DNA of 64,000 nucleotides from Prolixibacteraceae bacterium (GTDB lineage Bacteria > Bacteroidota > Bacteroidia > Bacteroidales > Prolixibacteraceae): the NCBI GenBank assembly GCA_019459485.1, contig JAIBEZ010000028.1, positions 1-64,000 on the forward strand, given 5' to 3'. The number at the start of each line of letters is the position of its first letter. Within the stretch, counting starts at the first letter, position 1. The position numbers and the translations under genes were made by a program. This document shows positions 38,368-47,725 of the stretch, piece after piece. The notes under the pieces are model-generated. The model was not told the origin of the DNA. It saw only the letters and a list, made by a program, of their open reading frames with translations, and made no database searches.

Positions 38368-39765
38368 TTATTTTGCAGGACCGATCATATCACGGGGGAC
38401 AATCCATTCATCAAATTGTTGTTCAGTTAAAAGGCCCAGCTTCAAAGCAGCTTCTTTTAACCCTGTGTTTTCGGCATAAGCCTTTTTTGCAATTCGTGCA
38501 GCATTTTCATAACCGATGTGAGGGTTTAACGCAGTAACCAGCATCAGCGAATTTTGGAGGTTTTCTTCAATCCGTTCCTGATTGGGTTCTATTCCGACGG
38601 CACAATGATCGTTGAATGACTTGCAGGCATCGGCAATAAGTGTAGCCGATTGCAAAAGGGCATTTATCATTACCGGTTTAAATACATTCAGTTCAAAGTG
38701 CCCGGCTGAACCTGCAATGGAAATCGTCGTGTCGTTCCCCATCACCTGAACACAAACCATTGTCAGTGCTTCAATTTGCGTTGGGTTTACTTTTCCCGGC
38801 ATGATGGATGAACCCGGTTCGTTTGCCGGAATGGTTATTTCGCCGATTCCCGAACGGGGTCCTGAAGCCAGCATTCGGATGTCGTTTGCAATTTTCATCA
38901 GACTAACGGCCAGTTGTTTTATTGCCCCATGGGTTTCAACAATGGCATCATTTGCCGCCAGTGCTTCGAACTTGTTTTCGGCAGTAATAAATGGCAGGTT
39001 GGTTAGGCGGGCAATGGTTGCGGCAACTTCAATGTCGTAACCATCAGGAGTATTCAACCCTGTTCCAACAGCGCTTCCGCCCATTGCCAATTCCGAAAGA
39101 TGAGGCAGCGTATTTTTCAATGCGCTTAATCCATGAGCCAATTGCGACACATAGCCTGAGAATTCCTGTCCAAGCGAAATCGGGGTTGCGTCCATAAAAT
39201 GGGTACGCCCAATTTTTACGATTTCGGCCATTGCCGCTGATTTTTCAGCCAGTGTATTTTTCAGTGTTTCTATTGAAGGTAGGGTACTTTCAACAATTTT
39301 CAGGTAGGCGGCAATGTGCATGGCCGTGGGGAAAGTGTCGTTCGACGATTGCGACCTGTTTACATCGTCGTTCGGATGAATCAACCGGTTGCCTTCGCCC
39401 AGTTTATTGCCCAGCAAAACATGCGACCGGTTTGCAATAACCTCGTTGCAATTCATGTTGGTATGGGTTCCGGAGCCAGTTTGCCAGATAACCAGAGGAA
39501 ACTGATCGTCCAATTTTCCTGAAATAATTTCATCGCACACCTGCGAGATGACTGTCATTTTATCGGTTGACAATAAACCGAGTTTATGATTCGTAATGGC
39601 GGCAGCTTTTTTCAAATGGCCAAACGCATGAATAATTTCGATGGGCATGGATGCAGCCGGACCAATTCGGAAATTCTGCATCGACCGCTGAGTTTGCGCC
39701 CCCCAGTATTTATCGGCAGGTACTTCAATCATGCCCATGGTGTCGGTTTCTATCCTGAAATTCAT
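38368..39765 (-). CDS. fumC: Class II fumarate hydratase
   Basis: [39 protein letters not shown] signature. Confidence 0.95.
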   Translation of the reverse strand: MNFRIETDTMGMIEVPADKYWGAQTQRSMQNFRIGPAASMPIEIIHAFGHLKKAAAITNHKLGLLSTDKMTVISQVCDEIISGKLDDQFPLVIWQTGSGTHTNMNCNEVIANRSHVLLGNKLGEGNRLIHPNDDVNRSQSSNDTFPTAMHIAAYLKIVESTLPSIETLKNTLAEKSAAMAEIVKIGRTHFMDATPISLGQEFSGYVSQLAHGLSALKNTLPHLSELAMGGSAVGTGLNTPDGYDIEVAATIARLTNLPFITAENKFEALAANDAIVETHGAIKQLAVSLMKIANDIRMLASGPRSGIGEITIPANEPGSSIMPGKVNPTQIEALTMVCVQVMGNDTTISIAGSAGHFELNVFKPVMINALLQSATLIADACKSFNDHCAVGIEPNQERIEENLQNSLMLVTALNPHIGYENAARIAKKAYAENTGLKEAALKLGLLTEQQFDEWIVPRDMIGPAK

Positions 39766-39897
39766 GATCCAATAAATCTTTTTGGAAGTTCGACAAAATT
39801 CTGTTAATCAGTTACCAACTGCTTTTTGAAATCCTGAAGGGATTTAATGTCAATAGCCCCGGATGGAATCCGAGGTAAAATAATGATAAAAAACAGC

Positions 39898-39953
39898 AAC
39901 CCTGCAAAGGGTTGAATTTGTTCATCTCTAATATTCAACCCTTTGCAGGGTTG
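39898..39953. repeat. Nested palindrome repeat
   Basis: CAACCCTGCAAAGGGTTGAA ... TTCAACCCTTTGCAGGGTTG, 20-bp perfect arms, each arm itself palindromic. Confidence 0.8.
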
Positions 39954-40147
39954 CGAAGCAAATCTTGCTCTTATCCCCTGAGTCTCACTCAGGACTATTT
40001 ATATTCAACCACTCGTGGTTGTTTTTACACACACATTTTTTTAGAACCTTTAACATTACAAATTCTTTATTCAGAACAATTTAATCCATGAGCTTGTTCT
40101 GTGTTTGATAGGTAGAAAATTCATTCTAAACGTTTAAAACTGAAACT

Positions 40148-40435
40148 ATGAAACCATTCACAGAACATGAAGTCAAAGAATTTCTGACAAAAAATTTGAA
40201 AGGCTGGACATTTGAGATGAATACCCTTAACAGGGATTTTAAATTCAAAACATTTGTCGAAGCCTTTTCGTTTATGACTGCCATTGCATTGGTTGCCGAG
40301 AAATTAGATCATCATCCGGATTGGAGCAATTCATACAATAAAGTGAGCATATCGTTGACCAACCACGAAGCCAAAGGAATTACCCAACTGGACTTTGATC
40401 TGGCCAAAACCATCGATCAGATTTTCGAAAAGTAA
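40148..40435 (+). CDS. 4a-hydroxytetrahydrobiopterin dehydratase
   Basis: LVAEKLDHHPDWSNSYNKVSISLTNHEAKGITQLDFDLAKTIDQI. Confidence 0.9.
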   Translation: MKPFTEHEVKEFLTKNLKGWTFEMNTLNRDFKFKTFVEAFSFMTAIALVAEKLDHHPDWSNSYNKVSISLTNHEAKGITQLDFDLAKTIDQIFEK

Positions 40436-40448
40436 CCGCTTTTTGCTG

Positions 40449-40961
40449 TTATTCCGGTATGTTGAGCAATTTGCAAACGTCTTTGTACGGCATACTTCTA
40501 AGCTCTTTTTCGCTCATTTTCTCCATTGATGCCGATTTTAATGTTTCGATGTTACCCGGAATTGCGATGAATCTAAAGGAATTGCCCGTAGTAAACGGTT
40601 GTGAAATCATATCCGAAGTAAACTCTATAATTTCGTAATCCGGAACCAGAAAACTCCAGTTTGCCCCAACAGCCCAAGCCGGTAAAGGTCTCACTGCAGC
40701 TTCATATATATCGTCAGCAAGCGACACGTAGGCCAGAATTACTCCACTCTCTACAACATCCGCCGTTAAATCGGGTGCAACAACGCTGAAATACCAATCA
40801 CCCGAATTGCCCGACCATGCTGACGGAGTAATCCATTCGGAATAATAAACAGTGGCATCGAGGCCATCAAGTCCATCGTCCCCGTCTTTTCCTTTACATC
40901 CGGTAAAAACAAGGATTGAAAATGCTATCAGCAAATAGATAATGTTAATTTTTGCTTTCAT
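40449..40961 (-). CDS. Hypothetical lipoprotein with short Gly-X-Y stretch
   Basis: Lipobox LVFTGCKGKDGDDGLDGLDATVYYSEWITPSAWSG. Confidence 0.65.
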   Translation of the reverse strand: MKAKINIIYLLIAFSILVFTGCKGKDGDDGLDGLDATVYYSEWITPSAWSGNSGDWYFSVVAPDLTADVVESGVILAYVSLADDIYEAAVRPLPAWAVGANWSFLVPDYEIIEFTSDMISQPFTTGNSFRFIAIPGNIETLKSASMEKMSEKELRSMPYKDVCKLLNIPE

Positions 40962-41089
40962 GTGTTTCTGTTTTAATGAATTTTTAAAATTGAAAATCTG
41001 CTTGAATATTCTTCATGTAAGATAGATATCCATAGCAAAGAGCATATACAATTTACCCGGATTTTCAGCGGGGAATTAAATTCAGCTAA

Positions 41090-41190
41090 TGCTATGAAAG
41101 TCATTCTATGTCATTTGTTGGTCGTTGAGTTGCAGTAAAATTACACCAGAATGACAACAAATGACAAGAATTGACTGACAAAATTCATCT
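41090..41190. repeat. Dispersed hairpin repeat, copy 3 (divergent)
   Basis: GCTATGAAAGTCATTCTATGTCATTTGTTGGTCGTTGAGTTGCAG...AGAATGACAACAAATGACAAGAATTGACTGAC. Confidence 0.7.
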
Positions 41191-41282
41191 GTTTATAATT
41201 GTTTTTTTAATTGACAGATGGAACTCCCATATAATCATCGCCCTGTGTGATGAATATTTTCTCATGGTCGTTTCATGATATG

Positions 41283-41804
41283 TTATTCCATATCTCTGCG
41301 ACGAAAAGTATTTTTAAATTCTTCACGATTATAAAATTCATCAGAATCGGAACTTTGAATTGTGTTGTCTCCCCTGTAGTGGCGAACTAGATTCAATTCG
41401 TAATCAAAATCAAGTACATCTCCCTTTCTGAATCTTTTGGCTTTGGCAAAGGTCAAGCTGTCAATTTGCTTTGTAATTACCTCTTTGTTTTCATCATCTA
41501 TATCCGCCATTCCAATGGGAATAATCAGGTGATTTTCGCCATCCTTGTTTAAAAACTGATGCACTCCGTCGCTTACCCGGGTTTCATAAGTGTTGTGCCC
41601 GTTTTCTATCAATGCTTCATCTACTTCAACATCCAGATAAACCACGCGTTCGGCAGTTTTATTTACCAGTAAATGGTCCACTTTCCCAATGGTGCGGTCA
41701 TTTGCATCTTTTACATCCCAGCCTCTTACATCACTGTAATCATCGGCCACTTTATAACCTGACAATTCATCCAGGTTAAAAAGATTTTTATTTGTATCTG
41801 TCAT
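41283..41804 (-). CDS. PRC-barrel domain protein
   Basis: DVRGWDVKDANDRTIGKVDHLLVNKTAERVVYLDVEV. Confidence 0.8.
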   Translation of the reverse strand: MTDTNKNLFNLDELSGYKVADDYSDVRGWDVKDANDRTIGKVDHLLVNKTAERVVYLDVEVDEALIENGHNTYETRVSDGVHQFLNKDGENHLIIPIGMADIDDENKEVITKQIDSLTFAKAKRFRKGDVLDFDYELNLVRHYRGDNTIQSSDSDEFYNREEFKNTFRRRDME

Positions 41805-41825
41805 CTTTTTATTTTTTAAGAATAA

Positions 41826-42428
41826 TTAATTCATTTTTTCAAGTAGGTCAGCAGCTTTTGCAAAGTAATTCTTCACTGCGTCTTTCTGTTCAAGTGTATT
41901 CACAGAAGGATCAATTGCGGTTGAAGCACTTTTTAATTCTTCAACTTCATTTGTCAACGTTGGATATTTAGCCAATTGCATGTTTTGCAATGATGTGGTT
42001 GATATATCAGTTGCATTTCTGATATTTTTAGCCTTCGAGGTTTCAAACGGTTCATTGGCAATCATCGATGTCGATTCTGTTATCAAATCCGAATCTGCAC
42101 GACCATCATAGCCAATTTCTTCAGCCATAGCATTTGTTGCTGCCGTTAACTTTGTAAACGCTTCGTTTGTGTAAGCATTGTCTAAACTGACCCTGTTGGT
42201 GTCATTTTCCACAAAACTTATAAAAGCTGCCACTGTGCTGTTGTTTTCCTTCACGTCCAAAAGGTTGCTTTCATTCTCATCGGAAATATAGTTTTCTTCA
42301 GTAGCTACCTCTGTTGTGTTGTCATCGTCGTTATCCATCAGGAAATAAATAACCAACGCTGCTACAACAAGTCCTGCCAATATCCATGGCCAAACCTGTT
42401 TTTTTTGTTCAATTTTAATTTCTGCCAT
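41826..42428 (-). CDS. Hypothetical single-TM stress protein
   Basis: One TM segment; preceded by motif site 3. Confidence 0.5.
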   Translation of the reverse strand: MAEIKIEQKKQVWPWILAGLVVAALVIYFLMDNDDDNTTEVATEENYISDENESNLLDVKENNSTVAAFISFVENDTNRVSLDNAYTNEAFTKLTAATNAMAEEIGYDGRADSDLITESTSMIANEPFETSKAKNIRNATDISTTSLQNMQLAKYPTLTNEVEELKSASTAIDPSVNTLEQKDAVKNYFAKAADLLEKMN

Positions 42429-42493
42429 AATAATTTTCTTTTTAATTGGTGAATATTGAAAGTGTAAAGTTCAGGGCTTTGAGATGAAAAATG

Positions 42494-42533
42494 TTACACA
42501 ACTTTTGTAAATGTTTACATCAATCACACATTT
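42494..42533 (-). promoter_or_regulatory. Bipartite stress promoter motif, site 3
   Basis: AAATGTGTGATTGATGTAAACATTTACAAAAGTTGTGTAA. Confidence 0.8.
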
Positions 42534-42545
42534 GAGAGGAACCGA

Positions 42546-43658
42546 TTATTTCGCAAACCGCTTTTTTATTTTTTCCCACCAGGCTGAAATCTTTCCATTT
42601 CCATCGCTTTCATCTTTATTATGCTCACCCAGGATTAGCGCAACTGGTTTAAGTTCATCGAATTCTTTGCAAATAACTCTTAGCATGGCGGCAAACGGCA
42701 AAAAAAGAATCATGCCGGCAATGCCCCAAACAGATGCACCAATAAACAAACTAAGAATGACCGTTAAAGCATTAATCTTTAAACTGCCACCTACGATTTT
42801 TGGAGCCAGAAAATTATCGGTAACCAGTTGGATAAAATAAAATAAAATAGCCACCGCCACTGGCATCCAGGTAGAATCGTACGATACAAAAGCGTAAATA
42901 ATTGGAATTACGGCTCCCATTACAGCCCCTACGTAAGGGATTATAGCCAGAATAGCGCCTAAGAATCCGAATAGGAAAGGATTGTCGATGCCTATTATCA
43001 ATAATCCAATACTGTTGGCCAATCCAATAACAACGGTAAGAAATAACATTCCAGACAAATATTTCTGTCCAACCTGCTGAACCGATTTAAACATTTTTAA
43101 AACCTGTGGTCTTTTGTTTTCGGGCGAAAAAGCCAGAAATGCTTCTGTCAATCCATCTCTGTAAATGAGGAAAAGAAAAATGAATACAATTGTTGCAAAC
43201 AATCCGGCAATGAAAGTTGCCGTACTGTTAACGGTTTGGCTTATCAAAAATCCCGTCGAACTAGTAAGCCATTCTTTCATTTTATTAAGAAGTTCATCCC
43301 TTTCCAGGTTTTCAACAAAACTCACATTGTTGTTGATATACACTGTAACATCTGCAAAAGCATTGACAATCTTATCCTTAAAATCAGTGAATTCATTCGA
43401 TAGGCTAATAATCTGAGTCGAAAAAAAGTACACAACCCCCACGATGATTAATATCACAGAAAAAATGGACAGAAACGCGGCAAATTCTCTGTTGATTTTC
43501 CATGCCTCAAACTTTTTTGCCAGCGGGAAAAGTATAAACGATATAAGCAAAGCAATACTAAGCGGAATGAGAATGGTTTTAGCTAAAACCATTATTGCGA
43601 AAAGCGCAAATACAGTAGCAATTGCATAAAATAGTTTTTGAAACGACAGGTTCATCAT
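42546..43658 (-). CDS. AI-2E family transporter
   Basis: PFLFGFLGAILAIIPYVGAVMGAVIPIIYAF; VTDNFLAPKIVGGSLKINALTVI. Confidence 0.9.
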   Translation of the reverse strand: MMNLSFQKLFYAIATVFALFAIMVLAKTILIPLSIALLISFILFPLAKKFEAWKINREFAAFLSIFSVILIIVGVVYFFSTQIISLSNEFTDFKDKIVNAFADVTVYINNNVSFVENLERDELLNKMKEWLTSSTGFLISQTVNSTATFIAGLFATIVFIFLFLIYRDGLTEAFLAFSPENKRPQVLKMFKSVQQVGQKYLSGMLFLTVVIGLANSIGLLIIGIDNPFLFGFLGAILAIIPYVGAVMGAVIPIIYAFVSYDSTWMPVAVAILFYFIQLVTDNFLAPKIVGGSLKINALTVILSLFIGASVWGIAGMILFLPFAAMLRVICKEFDELKPVALILGEHNKDESDGNGKISAWWEKIKKRFAK

Positions 43659-43693
43659 TGTTTTTTGAAACAGACAGTGAAAAATATATATGG

Positions 43694-43838
43694 GTATCCG
43701 TAATATTAGCCAATGTCACAAAAGTCATTCAATTGTCATTTGGTAGTCATTAAGTTGCCAGTAAATGACTACCGAATGACAATAAATGACCACAACTGAC
43801 TGACGTAAAATGTCAAATAGGTATGCAAACGGACAATC
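43694..43838. repeat. Dispersed hairpin repeat, copy 4
   Basis: TATCCGTAATATTAGCCAATGTCACAAAAGTCATTCAATTGTCATTTGGTAGTCATTAAGTTGCCAGTAAATGACTACCGAATGACAATAAATGACCACAACTGACTGACG...CAAACGGACAATC. Confidence 0.85.
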
Positions 43839-43873
43839 TTAAAAAAACAACTGGGAAATTTAAACTTCACCGT

Positions 43874-44725
43874 TTATTTCTCTGCGAATTTGATCAGTTC
43901 AGAATTGAACTTTTTGGTTTCCTCAAGGAATAAACTATGCCCGCTTTTTTCGAAAGCAACCAGTTTTGAATTTTTAATTCCTGCTTGCGCCTGTTCCGCA
44001 AGGTCGAAAGCGCATATTTTGTCTTTTTTGCCATGCATTATCAAAGTCGGAATGGTGATTTTCTCCAGATCTGGTCTCAGGTCTGTATCGCGCAAGGCTA
44101 CCAGGCATTCTGCCGTTGCGTGTGACGAAGCACTCAACCCAATGCCGTTCAGCCAATTGCCAATTCCTTCGTTCAAAGCAGTTTCGGTAGCCGAGAATAT
44201 TTTTGCAAAATCAGCCAGAAGCTTTGGGCGATCCGTGTAATTCTGTTTAATCAGTTCGTCAACTGCTTTTTGAGGAAGGTTATATGGAAAATCTTCGCGT
44301 TGTGTCCAACTCGGAACTGCAGCCGCGGCCAAAACCAATTTAGATACCTGATCTTCATTGTAAGCTGCTACAAATCGGACGGCAATTGCTCCACCCATTG
44401 AAAAGCCAACGAGCATGGCATCTTTGATGTCCAGTTTATCCAAAACCCGCTTGATATCCAATGCATGTACGTCGTAAGTATAAGCGCCGAAAGGTTTGTC
44501 AGATTTGCCAAAACCTCTTAATGTGATGCCGATTACGCGGAAATTTTTATTTACCAGATCGTTGTACTGGTACTCGTACATTTCGTCGCTTAACGGCCAT
44601 CCGTGAATTAGCACAATGGCTTTGCCTTCGCCTGCATCGGTAAGGTGAAGGTTCACATTGGTTTCTACTTTAATAAATTCAGCCCTGGCCTTGCCAGCAT
44701 GTGCTTTTTCTTTGATTTCTTCCAT
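43874..44725 (-). CDS. Alpha/beta hydrolase
   Basis: IVLIHGWPLSDEMYEYQ; MLVGFSMGGAIAVRF. Confidence 0.9.
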   Translation of the reverse strand: MEEIKEKAHAGKARAEFIKVETNVNLHLTDAGEGKAIVLIHGWPLSDEMYEYQYNDLVNKNFRVIGITLRGFGKSDKPFGAYTYDVHALDIKRVLDKLDIKDAMLVGFSMGGAIAVRFVAAYNEDQVSKLVLAAAAVPSWTQREDFPYNLPQKAVDELIKQNYTDRPKLLADFAKIFSATETALNEGIGNWLNGIGLSASSHATAECLVALRDTDLRPDLEKITIPTLIMHGKKDKICAFDLAEQAQAGIKNSKLVAFEKSGHSLFLEETKKFNSELIKFAEK

Positions 44726-44781
44726 TGTTGTATTTATTAAATTATTGATGAAATTTGATCGAACCCAAGCCGATCATGGTT

Positions 44782-45009
44782 TTATTTTGAGCTTTTGGGA
44801 TGTTCCAATTTGTATTTGCTCAACATCGAATTCAGCGATTCATAATAAGCGCTCAAATTCTTCAGCGTTATCTCCACATTTTTTTCTGATGGGATTGTTG
44901 CAGGCATTTCTTCTAAAAAATCGGACAATTCAGGATACTGCTCCTTGATTGTCATTGTAACTTTCAGAATCTTTGAGTTTAAATCCTTTTCAATTTCTTC
45001 GTTTTTCAT
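44782..45009 (-). CDS. Hypothetical small protein
   Basis: 75-aa ORF between stress genes. Confidence 0.5.
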   Translation of the reverse strand: MKNEEIEKDLNSKILKVTMTIKEQYPELSDFLEEMPATIPSEKNVEITLKNLSAYYESLNSMLSKYKLEHPKSSK

Positions 45010-45021
45010 ACTATCAATTAT

Positions 45022-46179
45022 TTAATATCTGAATATTGCTGCCAGTCCTGTTTCCGAAGGTATTTTTTCAGTTGGCAGAACCATCACCTGACCTCCCATT
45101 TTCGTTACCAATTCTGCCATATCGTCAAGCAGATCATCTACTTTAGGATTTGTTAAATCTTTTTTTTGCGTATTGCCGGTAACCAAATTTGTTATCCGAA
45201 CCGCAATCATCCGATCGGCTTCAATCAAAAGTGTATCAACTCTCCCTTCAACAGCAGCAGTAGCTACTTCCTTAATGTCATCACTGCCTTTCCCATTTGC
45301 CTTTGCTTGCTCAAACCCGGACACAAAACTGTCAAGCTTCAGTAAATACTCTGGTTCCATTATTTCCCAGGCAAGATTTACAAGCTTATCTGTTGAAACA
45401 GACGTCGGGTTGATTGCAATGCTATCGGAAAGCAGCAACGGATTTTTATTTACTTTTTGAAACAGGCTATGGTGCTCGGGTAAAGCAGCAAGAATCAGAG
45501 GCCAACCTGTAGGTTTTGAATATCTTTCATAAATATTATTCGCAACCACACGAAAGAACCGCTCAGCGTCTTTTTCCACTTCGTCTTTTCTACCACCATG
45601 ACCGTGGTGCATGCTCGTACTTTCTCCCCCTGTACCGCCATAAGATGCAATCGTTGAATGCTTGTCGGTCAATTCATCTCCCAGTGCATCTGTCATGGTC
45701 ACGGGAATATCAGACTGTAGTTCTATCTCAACAAGCGAATGGCGGTTACCTTCAAAAAGCCGGATATCATGAAGACTTAAACCCAAAATGTGATAGCGGT
45801 CAGTCGATTGCAGATATTGCCTCAGTGGCTTCGTGTGGAAACTATCGGCCGCCATTGCCAATTCGTCAACTAATACCGGCAATCCCACCACTTTAAACAA
45901 GCCGTCAGCACTAAAAACAGCCAGACCATTAGATGTGTGATTCCATAAACTGTCATCGTTAACCAGGGCTTCCAAGGGTTCAATATGTTTTTTCACTTCA
46001 CCGGCTGAATGTTTTTGTAAAAGTGATTCTTCCAATTGCCTTAAAAGATTTTTAAACCTGATTGGATCCTGAATATTTTCAGGATGACTTCGGTGAGTAG
46101 GCATGTAAAGAGAAAGACATGGTTCCTGATCTATTGTCAGGAGTTCCTGAATGAGTTCTTTGCTGAGTAATTCCATCAT
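45022..46179 (-). CDS. baeRF-family (bacterial eRF1-like) protein
   Basis: EPCLSLYMPTHRSHPENIQDPIRFKNLLRQLEESL...HHGHGGRKDEVEKDAERFFRVV. Confidence 0.7.
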   Translation of the reverse strand: MMELLSKELIQELLTIDQEPCLSLYMPTHRSHPENIQDPIRFKNLLRQLEESLLQKHSAGEVKKHIEPLEALVNDDSLWNHTSNGLAVFSADGLFKVVGLPVLVDELAMAADSFHTKPLRQYLQSTDRYHILGLSLHDIRLFEGNRHSLVEIELQSDIPVTMTDALGDELTDKHSTIASYGGTGGESTSMHHGHGGRKDEVEKDAERFFRVVANNIYERYSKPTGWPLILAALPEHHSLFQKVNKNPLLLSDSIAINPTSVSTDKLVNLAWEIMEPEYLLKLDSFVSGFEQAKANGKGSDDIKEVATAAVEGRVDTLLIEADRMIAVRITNLVTGNTQKKDLTNPKVDDLLDDMAELVTKMGGQVMVLPTEKIPSETGLAAIFRY

Positions 46180-46237
46180 ATTGTTCTTTTTTTAAATTTC
46201 ATGGGATCTAAGTTAGGAGTATGTGACACTCCAGATG

Positions 46238-46277
46238 TTACATAATTTATGGAAAAAGTTACATCATTCCCATATTC
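46238..46277 (-). promoter_or_regulatory. Bipartite stress promoter motif, site 4
   Basis: GAATATGGGAATGATGTAACTTTTTCCATAAATTATGTAA, TAACTTAG 22 nt on. Confidence 0.8.
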
Positions 46278-46429
46278 CTTTCTAAATAGCTTCTGCTTTA
46301 AGTTCAGATAGTTTTACGAGATCCGCCGGTTCATCCCGAAATCAAAGATGCCACTCGGTGGGTTCAAAATCATCATACAATTTTGTGGAAGATCTTCAGC
46401 ATTCCCATTTCTGAACAATTGGGCAGTCA

Positions 46430-46467
46430 AAGTGAGAATCGTGTAAATATTCTTAAAGATTGTGTAA
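46430..46467 (+). promoter_or_regulatory. Bipartite stress promoter motif, site 5
   Basis: AAGTGAGAATCGTGTAAATATTCTTAAAGATTGTGTAA. Confidence 0.65.
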
Positions 46468-46534
46468 AAACTTCGACAATGAAAAACTTCTACTTTGTAT
46501 CGCAGCAAGTCAGCTGCAAATAATTTTTTCTTAA

Positions 46535-46746
46535 ATGGATAAAAATAAAAACGACAATCACATTCAGCAAAACGAAGAATTGTCAAAAGGAAAAGCCTTT
46601 CAGGTAAATAATTCTAAGAGTGTAAAAATTAAAAGATGATCAGGAGTATTTAAGCCTGCAGCAACAAAACTTGATATACGCGCAACGTGCTTTATTGAAA
46701 ATTGACCACAATAAGGTGAAATTTTTGCGCGATGCGCTGGAATAAG
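46535..46746 (+). pseudogene. Small stress-regulon gene with a frameshift
   Basis: MDKNKNDNHIQQNEELSKGKAFQVNNSKSVKIKR* then, in another frame, KDDQEYLSLQQQNLIYAQRALLKIDHNKVKFLRDALE*. Confidence 0.5.
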
Positions 46747-46869
46747 GCATATGGCCTAATATAGCGGGTTCTGATTCATGGGAATTGATCAGGACCCGTT
46801 TTCATTTTTAAAGACTGATTTCGTTCTTTGACTTTGAAAAACGGGGAACCCAATTTAATTTTTTGATCT

Positions 46870-47051
46870 ATGAATCTTATAACAGGTTATCCATGTTGGC
46901 TTGTTAATGCAGGTTATGGTGAATGCTTCAGGTTATGAGATTACCGAATTTATTGAAAAGCGATTTTTCAAAATTATTTCCTGAAATTGAGCTCATTCAC
47001 GAGTTTAGCTGGACCGGGACATTTGGCAGTATCAAGGATGCACTGCCATAA
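46870..47051 (+). pseudogene. Fossil of an FAD-dependent oxidoreductase paralogous to 54129..55340
   Basis: MNLITGYPCWLVNAGYG / VNASGYEITEFIEK / DFSKLFPEIELIHEFSWTGTFGSIKDALP, in three frames and in paralog order. Confidence 0.85.
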
Positions 47052-47056
47052 TCAAA

Positions 47057-47230
47057 TTATTTATTTCCCCTCATTTTACTAAAAAGGAAAATTACAAGCC
47101 CAACTACTATTATTGTAATAATAACACCGATCCCCATTCCGGTTTTGAATATTCCACCTATAATTTCACAACCTGATAGGGTTGAAAGGAGCGTAATAAG
47201 TATTGTGGATAAAAATGTTTGTTTTCTCAT
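47057..47230 (-). CDS. Small membrane lipoprotein
   Basis: MRKQTFLSTILITLLSTLSGCEIIGGIFKTGMGIGVIITIIVVGLVIFLFSKMRGNK. Confidence 0.6.
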   Translation of the reverse strand: MRKQTFLSTILITLLSTLSGCEIIGGIFKTGMGIGVIITIIVVGLVIFLFSKMRGNK

Positions 47231-47426
47231 AATGGAACTTTTAAAATGTAAAAAACGAAAAAAATACCTGCTTTGCTTAACTTTCAATAACAAACATAAA
47301 TTAGGGGGGCAATATCTTAGTGATCAATTGCCCACCCTAATTCCATTGTACCTCAAGTAATGTCATATATCTTGTCGTACATGTTTTGTTTTTTATTTAA
47401 TTTAGCATTACTATTAATGTTAAGAC

Positions 47427-47518
47427 TTAATACCCGTTGTTTTTTACCGCCTGCTCAGCTGCTTCAACATTGATTGATTCCGCGACGGCAGACAATGCTG
47501 CATCGGCTTCTTTTTCAT
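47427..47518 (-). pseudogene. Remnant of a small ORF
   Basis: HEKEADAALSAVAESINVEAAEQAVKNNGY* with no in-frame start; downstream of motif site 6. Confidence 0.4.
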
Positions 47519-47598
47519 GTTGTGATTTTTAAATGTTTAAATTGTAACCATGCATTAATTTGATAATGCAAAGTTGTACATAGTGCCAATGGTAATTC

Positions 47599-47638
47599 TT
47601 ACACAATTTTGAGATTAATTTACATTATTTCCACAATT
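47599..47638 (-). promoter_or_regulatory. Bipartite stress promoter motif, site 6
   Basis: GAAATTGTGGAAATAATGTAAATTAATCTCAAAATTGTGTAA, CAACTTTG 22 nt on. Confidence 0.7.
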
Positions 47639-47725
47639 TCCGGGTGTAGAATCGATTCCATTTTGTTCTTGTAAATACCGTCAGGACTCACTCGACTCTG
47701 GGAATAATTGAGGCGCCTATTCATT

